Assembly (NCBI GenBank): GCA_000507305.1
Contig: DF239645.1
Coordinates: 270,312-334,311, forward strand
DNA length: 64,000 bases
Origin: Breviolum minutum Mf 1.05b.01
Lineage: Eukaryota > Sar > Dinophyceae > Suessiales > Symbiodiniaceae
Direction: 5' to 3'
Numbering within the stretch: position 1 is the stretch's first letter; the number at the start of each line of letters is the position of its first letter. Positions 57,701-64,000 of this stretch are shown piece by piece. Both the position numbers and the translations under genes were made by a program. Under the pieces are notes generated by a model. The model was not told the DNA's origin. It ran no database searches and was given only the letters and a program-made list of their open reading frames with translations.

Positions 57701-60700
57701 CATCCCAAAAAGGTCACCAGCAGAATCGCCACAAACGGTTGGTTTACCGTTTACCCCAACTCGAGCATACAAGCCCTAACTTTTTCCCCGGAAAAAAACA
57801 TGCTGCAGTTCAAAGCATCCATAGAAGACAACATTGGCTCCCTTGCTGCGAAGCATGTTTAGAATTTCCACTTGTTTGGTTCCGCCATAATAGGCAAAGG
57901 CAATACCTTGGCGATTTGGAAATCCGACCCCAAGGAAGTGTTTTGGATCCACGGGATCCTTCGGGGGAAGACCTGGAGAGCACTAGAATCGAAATACCCG
58001 AGATTTTGACCAAGTTTGGGTGGAAAATGGAATACATCCATTGACAGATCATTGACCACAGAGTTGGATGTAAGCTCAAAATTTCCATCAAGGCAACCCT
58101 CAAAAACCAATTACAGGTTGGGTGCCTCACAAGCTGAGGTTTCCAAGGCGCAGCACTGGCAGTTGAAACTGCCACACATATTCCGAATTACAGGTTTTTT
58201 GGTTGGTGCATCTGCATCACCAAAACAGGTGAAGGACTCAAATTTCCAGGGAGAAATGGCAAGTGGCAATTTTGTTTCATTGGCGGCTTGCCTTAAAAGG
58301 TACCCCATTTTTTGGTGCTGAACTGAACTATGAACCATAATTGTTGGAGCCAAGAGTGGTGGTTTTTCTATGGGAAGCAGCTGGGGCACCTTCCAAAACT
58401 GCTGGCACAGGGAGTGGGGACAGAGCATCAAGACCCATGGCGATCCCCCGTAAATTCATCAATCTGTGGTCATTTGGGAGGCCGGCCCGCGCCACTTTCA
58501 GCAACTTGCTTCACTTTCAGTCCCAAAATTCGCACTCCTATTTGCATGAAGAACTCAGGGGGTACACAATCCAATGACATCCAAAAAGCACAAAACCAAT
58601 GATATTGATACCATTTCACTGGTTCCTAAACTTCGAGCCGGGAATTTGGTCAATTGGATGCCCTTTTGCTTCCACAACTCTTGACCCTGGAGGTTTCCTG
58701 GCATCCTGCTTGCTATCAACTCAGGAACTCAGATTATGGTTGTTGGCCAATTGTTCGAGGGTACCTTCCACATCCAACAAAGGCGGTTTCAAGATGGCAA
58801 AGATGGCAGATGGGTGTTGCACGGGGGTCTGACATCATGGGTGTGTCCAAAGGGAAGTGTAAAAATGAAGCATTTCAAAGGGATTTTGGGGAGTAAAATG
58901 AAGTAGTTTGAAGGGATTTAAGGTGGTAAGCATTTCCAATACTGTATAATTAAAGGGTTAAACGAAGCACTGGAGATTTGGAAATTAGTGTGCCCGAAAA
59001 ATTACTAACTACCCTACCCTATTACTATGATTTTGGTCATATGTAGCTCTCCATTTGGATGGGCAGCTCCAAATTTCCCATTTCCTTCGCGGATGCCCAT
59101 GATCCCTATCTGCTTAGATTGCCACATGAGAAACGGACACGGATTCACTAGGAAAAATGTCTATCTTTCGTTGCTTATATAGATTGCCGGAGCCCAAAGG
59201 GGTGGGGGTGCAACAAAGCAGTTACCGTATATAAACGTTATTGGGAGGCCTTGAGACAATGAACCTACACGAAAATTTGACCATTTGCTAAGCAAGGCCA
59301 GCCATTTTGAGGCCATTTTGTCCCGAAACTTTTTCACCTTCAAGTCTTGGTAATCATGAAATTCATCAAAAGAAATTGATCAAACAAAATTCACCAAAAG
59401 AAATTCACCAAATAAAACCGGTTGGTGGTTTTTATCCAATCTGAAAAATATCATTGTAGTCAAATTGGATCATTTTCCCAAGTAGCGGTGAAAATGAAAA
59501 ATAGTTGAAACCACCACCTAGAAAACATCTTTTAAGGGAATTTACTTCTTACAGAAAAAACTCCTTGTCAACGACTTGCCACACGTTTTTTTTTGTCGGT
59601 CGTGCCTTGTGCCCATAAAGGACTAGCCATGACTGCTTCGATACACGGTGAGCTATTACAAATCGGTGGCTCCCAGGTGTTCTCGTATCGTCCTGGCAGC
59701 CGGTGATTCAGCCTATCCAATAAAACCCTGGTTGGTTAGTTCCTCGCGGGAAATTTAATGGGAAAATTTTCTGGTTCATAGCAACCCACCCAACCAAAAA
59801 AACAAAAATCAACCAACCAATCATAATCATTTTTGATCACGGCAAAGTGGTGATGATTTCAATATAGTTCACCCATCTTCCTGAGGTGACTAATCTTTGG
59901 GGCTGAGATCACATGAGGTCCCTAACCCAGAATGATGGGGTGAAACCTGGCGATAAAACCACCGCGTGGTTAACTATCTATCAAGGAATGTGGCTTTTGT
60001 ACATGTTGATGCACCTTAAAAGGTTTAAAGAATTCCGACTCTTGTAGAACTTCAGTCTTTTTTTGGTCGAAAATCCTGGAAATCTTTAGAGTCCAAAATT
60101 TTGGAAGCACTTTGAAAAATCCCTGTCTTGATTTCGTGGCTCTTTTTCTGTCAACCCAAACCTCTTGAAGAACACACAGAGCCTGTTTTAAAAACGCTAT
60201 TTGGGGTCTCGCAACTCATTGGGGACATTACTGAGAAACTATTGGGGAGCAGCAAATTCAGCTACCCTCTCTGAAACAAACATAGCCCCTGAAGGAAGAT
60301 AAATTTCAAATCAGGAAGCCCTAATTTCGGGGCTTATGTTAGTTTCAGGGAGGGCAAGTCTTAAAAAATCCGAGGATAGTTGACTGAGTTGCATCCATCG
60401 TAAAAAACAATTCCTCACATCCAGCTATAAGACAGCTGTCCTACACACCAAGCATTGATGCTTCCGGAGGTGCAGAGAGAAGTACCATTCATCCGGGTGA
60501 GAAACTCCTGAGCAATTTGGCTCTACCAAAAGCGAGTTGAAATAACATGAAACCCAATGCAAAATGGAGGCATTTTGCATCTTAAGTGGATTACACGGAT
60601 TTCTTCCATCAACAGTTGAATGTGACCATGGGTGAATGCAAAAAAAAACACTTTGGGTGTTCGATCTGTACTACATAGGAATACCAACGAAAGCATCGAC

Positions 60701-63667
60701 CTTGACAATGCGTGCTTTAAAAAAACAAACTATGTTTGTAAATACTGTTGGAAGAAATCCTGCTAACCACCTGGGATGTATAAAAAAACCTGCAGATGAT
60801 GGGATAAACTACCTCAACTGGTGCAGGATTTCTTGCATCAACAGTATGGTTCCTCACTTCCAGGGAAATGATCTCTGCTTCCATCTGTTAGTATGATTTG
60901 GCACCCCCCCCCCCTTGTTCTGCGTTTTTCTGGCAATGTGCAAGAAAAATATGTTATATGCCTCAATCTCAACACATTGTTGGTGCATATCTTCAAGCCA
61001 CTGCTGGTTCGAAGGGTCCTTCTGCGCATTTATCTTTGCATAAATACACGTATATCTTATATGGCATATCATATGATATACAGTATACAAAACCAAACAT
61101 GGCAAAACATATTGTTACATATACAAACACATTGCCCCAGCCCCAAAAAACTGCGGCTTCCATTTTGTGTCTTTTCACGGGATTTCCCATTCCCAAAAAC
61201 CGTTAAACACCCAGCTGGATGTTCGGCCCGCCCGAGGCGTGGACCGTGTGATTGAAGACATTCCACCCTTGTAAGCCAGCTTCAGGACCTTCCTGATGCG
61301 GAAGTGATGCCAATGGTTTGGGTTCATGAAAAAGGTCGGACCATTTATCTATTTGGGGAACGGGGCCCCAAACAAACTGGGGAAAACTCGCAAAAATGGC
61401 ATGGGCTCTCGAATAAAATCATGATGCATCTTTGAAGTTTAAGCACTTGTATCAATGAGGAATCTCTCTTTTAGTACCTTTGAGGTTGGTAAGATTGGCG
61501 ATGGGTGGTTTCCAAGGTAGCAATTCAACCAGCACAATACCCTCGAACAGCAGGGTTTCAGTCGATTTTCTTCATGCCTCAAGGGCTTCCATGTGTTTTT
61601 GTGTGGTGCTTTTTGAATCAAAGATTCCAGGGAATGCTAAATGTTATCAATGCATAGAGACATCGTATGTCAAGCAAGCTCAAAAAAAAACGGATGCTAC
61701 TTAACGACCCGCAACATGGATCATCTTTCTGGTGTTGTTCTAGAAGCATTTTAGTGGTTCCAATATGTTCCAATGAGACCCACTTCAAATGGCAAAACAA
61801 CTTGTGTGGAGAAACTTTGTGTTGGCAATGCGGCGCCCTGTTTGTGGCATAGTGTGGTCCTGGTTCACTGGAGCTTGAATCAATTTTGATGATTGATCTG
61901 ACCAGTGACTTTTTTCATCCAAGGAAAATTTGCAGTGTATACCTTATAACTCCTTTGATGGGGAAAGACTGCCATTTCAGAAAAAGTGGAAAATATATGA
62001 AGATCTTTTTCGTTTACGTTTCTCCACCAAGATCGAAAAAGGAAGCCGCCATGCAGTACGAATTCCTAAAAAAGATGGCGCAATGCCCAATTTGCTGCAC
62101 CTAGTTGGAGGGCCTACTCAATTCCTTTGATTTCTGTTCCTGGCCCAACTAAGGAACAGCTTCCCAGGTACCTCAAACCCTAGGAATCCCTGTATTAAAT
62201 GGACTTCCCCAAAAATTGCAAGTCATGACCTTGAACTAATCTCAACCCACCAAATCTATAGGACTCTCGGATAAAAAAAATCTACCAAAAAAATGTCCCA
62301 TCAAATCAGCAAATCAACTCAACTCTCGAGGTTCGAAGAATTTGAAATATTCGGCCGCCCAGCGGACGTCGCTGGACACCAAATTCGGGATGAAGAAAAG
62401 CCCTTCACGGCCCACCCAACCGATTTCGCTGGGAGTTCCAATGACGCCATTTCCGCCCCTGGACGGTTGGTCACAAGAGGGAGTGATGATTGATGGGTGA
62501 TGCTACCAGCTGGTACTCTCCACAAAAAAAAATAGTACATTCTACATACACCCTGAAAAACTAATGGCTGGAACCCCAAAATGGAGGTGGATGGAAAATG
62601 ATTTTCCTTTTCAATTTGGCAACTTTTCTTGTTCCACCACTTTAGGAAAAGGCGGAAAAAGGCAAAACATCTTCATCAGCACCTTGGGGGGGGGAGATAT
62701 CTTTCCAGGAGGGCCAGGGTTCCTATAGAACCTCTGGCTGCTGGACGAATTCGGGAACCATGAAACCAACATGGGGCCAAATTATAGGTAGGTCCGAAAC
62801 CACTTGTCGGAAAGCACCTGGCTGATCAAAAGAAATCTCTACCAAAAAAAGAAGCCCGTTTAAAACCCTTATATACAAGACTGGGAGAACCACCCGGTAT
62901 ACAGCGGTCACTATATTCCCAACCCAAACACTGCACTTTTAGAAGGGAATTCCCTCAAGATTACCATATATTTGCATGAAGTTTGATTCCCCCGAAAGTA
63001 GGTGGCATTGAATTGACCCCTGGTACTCTAACAGCGGCCAAGGTTCACATCGCTGTAGATATCCACCTGCCAACTTTCCATCTCGGCATCCATAGCGTTA
63101 CTTTGCAGAAGCTGCCGCCATTCCTGGGAGAAAAATTCTCTGGCTCAACCAACCTGCGACCCCACCCCCGGGAATGGGATGATACCCTCCACCGTGGAAC
63201 TAATATATCCCACCCTTGAAAAGGAAACTCTCTTTAGAAGTGCTTTGGGAAGGGATACGTGAGTTCCAAGGAGGGTAATGTAGTGTGAACTACCCTTTAG
63301 CTTATCTTTGGGGATCTTGATGTGACTCTAACTTTAGCACGGATGGATCTTCAAATTCATCTTGGCACCCTCATCTGAACAAATCACACTGCATGAAAGC
63401 CAAGAATGCATCATAGTCACATGCAACATGAGACTTTGGCTGCCAAGGATCTTTGGCCACTGTGCCTGACACGTCCACGTTTCTCACAGAGTACCCCAGC
63501 TTTTCAGAGAGCAGAAGGCCTGCAACTGTTCGCATGAGGTCATGAGATAGCCAGTCACGCTGTCCGAGTCGCACGACTATCTTCGAGTTGTCGATGGAAC
63601 TCTCTTCCGCAAAACAGCGCTGGCGATTGCTACTTTTCGAGCAAGTTCCGGTGGTGCGATCGAAGAT
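48637..63667 (-). CDS. Large membrane protein: substrate-binding region + Cys-rich repeats + TM
   Basis: Identified exons (minus): 63667-63386, 63123-63067, 62458-62326, 59692-59634, 57972-57812, 57007 to about 56902, 56361-56294, 54060-53981, 52658-52598, 51611-51519, 49302-49152, 48727-48637. The architecture matches large dinoflagellate and other protist proteins with an extracellular ABC-type glycine-betaine-like substrate-binding region, GCC2/GCC3 (ephrin-receptor-like) Cys repeats and a multi-pass membrane C-terminus. Donors are mixed GT, GA and GC, and most acceptors are AG|G. The N-terminal exon(s) lie beyond 63667, several internal exons are unassigned, and the C-terminal membrane exons continue below 48.6 kb. 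That all listed exons form one transcript is inferred from order, strand and known family architecture. A receptor or solute-sensing role is a guess. Confidence 0.68.
49152..54060 (-). CDS. Cys-rich region (GCC2/GCC3-like) of the large membrane protein
   Basis: 54060-53981 reads NGQRWWLNVIPSAAYVVDEA then RCGPAS. 52658-52598 reads SQVLIYDSAAGLIRCRECRQ. 51611-51519 reads QMSCMPCPAGTEPDARGESC, a textbook C-x-x-C-P-x-G-T repeat. 49302-49152 reads CADCWRRDDPLPALGPFKCS, SACLGNNSC and MDGPLCGSC, matching the C-x-GNx-C...GPLCxxC unit found just before the membrane part in this family. An extra exon near 53415-53320 (ELSCQKLHCPKCLG) is likely. The strong internal GTAAGT at KCS|VSS is read through because the Cys pattern stays intact across it. 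Confidence 0.7.
49746..49856. mobile_element. Family D MITE-like element
   Basis: TCCTGCACCACCTGGGATGT ... AACTACCAACCTCAACTGCT, ending in ACCATCAACAGTA. Confidence 0.75.
52028..52125. mobile_element. Family F inverted-repeat element
   Basis: AGGTGATTCAAAGTGACCTT ... AAGGTCACTTTGAATCACC. The terminal inverted repeat is almost perfect over about 25 bp, with extra internal GGTCACTTAA repeats. Confidence 0.85.
52417..52518. mobile_element. Family C MITE-like element
   Basis: ACCCTTCCCTAAAACTAACA ... TATGTTAGCTTCAGGGAGTG, in an intron of the Cys-rich region. Confidence 0.8.
52692..52836. mobile_element. Family G inverted-repeat element
   Basis: TCACCAAAAATTTCAGGTAC ... GTACCTGAAATGATTGGTGA ends, then AAAATGGAGGTACTGA pairing with TCAGTACCTCCATTTT. 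Confidence 0.85.
55583..55665. repeat. AT-rich dinucleotide tract
   Basis: TA/AT repeat with short interruptions, in an intron of the large membrane-protein gene. Similar short TA tracts occur near 11.18, 18.96, 35.83 and 56.03 kb. Confidence 0.85.
56294..63667 (-). CDS. Substrate-binding region of the large membrane protein
   Basis: The first exon reads KIVVRLGQRDWLSHDLMRTV then AGLLLSEKLGYSVRNVDV, the typical start of an ABC-type glycine-betaine/choline substrate-binding fold. Next come SNAMDAEMESW (63123), GWVGREGLFFIPNL (62458), RYENTWEPPICNSSPCIEA (59692), NRQGIAFAYYGGTKQVEIL with ANVVFYGCFEL (57972), RISFPDFNIGCARQTETSP with KCASVGVPDL (57007) and LNLHDFSLRFLRYLNAC (56361). The order equals that in related protist proteins (G-x-G-W/F, W-PP-C, IAFAYYGG, F-RI-FP, F-L-L). 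Most acceptors read AG|G. Exons between 62326 and 59692 and between 59634 and 57972 were not fixed. Confidence 0.7.
56585..56690. mobile_element. Family D MITE-like element
   Basis: TACTGTTGATGGAAGAAATC ... GATTCTTTCCATCAACAGT. Good inverted ends; it lies in an intron. Confidence 0.85.
57231..57337. mobile_element. Family C MITE-like element
   Basis: GTACACCCCTGCAAACTAAC ... TGTTAGTTTTCGGAGGGGTAC, in an intron of the large membrane-protein gene. Confidence 0.82.
57664..57718. mobile_element. Family F element, partial
   Basis: Shares GGTCACTTAACCATCCCAAA with the 52.0 kb copy. The outer ends are shortened to GGAGGTCACC/GGTCACC. Confidence 0.65.
59418..59521. mobile_element. Family A MITE-like element
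   Basis: CCGGTTGGTGGTTTTTATCC ... TTGAAACCACCACCTAG. It lies in an intron of the large membrane-protein gene. Confidence 0.85.
60264..60355. mobile_element. Family C MITE-like element
   Basis: ACCCTCTCTGAAACAAACAT ... TTATGTTAGTTTCAGGGAGG inverted ends. Confidence 0.8.
60744..60847. mobile_element. Family D MITE-like element
   Basis: TACTGTTGGAAGAAATCCTG ... CAGGATTTCTTGCATCAACA then GTA. The flanking TA suggests a TA target site. Confidence 0.85.
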
Positions 63668-63915
63668 CTCAGTCAAATTGGTGATTTTTTTTGGGTGAGT
63701 CGTATCTTAAGGTTGGCCAATTTATTATGTATATTCCTGAACCTGAGGTCATGTTGATTCACCTTTTTTTCTGTTTGAGGCATATTCTAAAAGATGAACC
63801 ATTTCAGAAGAAACTATGTACACCACCCGGCAAATTGGTTCGGCACAAACCTCCCAGTCCTTGGTTACTCAAAGCTTTTTGCCCTTAACTAAAGTACCCA
63901 AAGGGTGTGAAGCAA

Positions 63916-63958
<43 letters not shown>

Positions 63959-64000
63959 TCATCATCATCATCATCATCATCGTCATCCTCGTCATCGCCA
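63916..64000. repeat. (GTC)n then (ATC)n compound microsatellite, cut by window end
   Basis: About 14 GTC units pass into about 8 ATC units and a degenerate tail at the window edge. Confidence 0.95.

Noticed and set aside
57859..58110. Minus frame reading CLDGNFELTSNS and onward
   Set aside because: It overlaps, in another frame, the exon 57972-57812 that matches the family (IAFAYYGG). The part upstream is intron.
61930..62130. Plus frame containing RIPKKDG, reminiscent of reverse transcriptase
   Set aside because: The motif is short, and no further RT motifs or retroelement structure lie nearby. It sits in an intron of a minus-strand gene.
62293..62493. Plus frame of 66 codons
   Set aside because: It is the antisense of the substrate-binding exon 62458-62326, whose minus reading matches a known family.

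Overview
The window looks like nuclear DNA of an intron-rich microbial eukaryote, most probably a dinoflagellate. Exons are short (about 35-280 bp), with one terminal exon near 500 bp, and introns run from about 0.3 to over 2 kb. The recognisable genes all lie on the minus strand, head to tail. Many intron donors are GC or GA rather than GT, and most acceptors read AG followed by G. These traits are known from dinoflagellates, especially Symbiodiniaceae. The species cannot be named from sequence alone. Most long open frames are chance or sit in microsatellites. The exons below were found by protein homology plus splice-phase bookkeeping.

Layout (minus strand, so transcription runs from high to low coordinates). 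63.7-48.6 kb holds exons of a large membrane protein: an extracellular ABC-type (glycine-betaine-like) substrate-binding region, then Cys-rich GCC2/GCC3-like repeats, then a transmembrane helix. 45-36.8 kb holds further exons, including a phase-matched pair encoding two membrane helices, which may be the C-terminal part of the same gene or a neighbour. 33.2-30.5 kb holds an unrecognised, probably all-helical protein with a CPMCP motif. 28.4-20.7 kb holds isolated exons of one or more unrecognised proteins, at least one with a membrane segment, plus an assembly gap at 25.15-25.46 kb. 15.3-11.0 kb holds a U1/C2H2-like zinc-finger protein with long charged helices. 10.1-8.0 kb is a complete four-exon short-chain dehydrogenase/reductase. 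7.0-0.8 kb is a PP2C-family Ser/Thr phosphatase lacking only its 5' end.

The rest is intron and intergenic sequence packed with small non-coding inverted-repeat elements (MITE-like). At least seven families are present, several with 3-11 copies here, along with trinucleotide and hexanucleotide microsatellites. No copy interrupts a recognised exon. No tRNA, rRNA, CRISPR array or bacterial-type operon was seen. The genes do not form an obvious pathway. A substrate-binding/Cys-rich membrane receptor-like protein, a phosphatase and a dehydrogenase are simply neighbours in a one-directional gene array.
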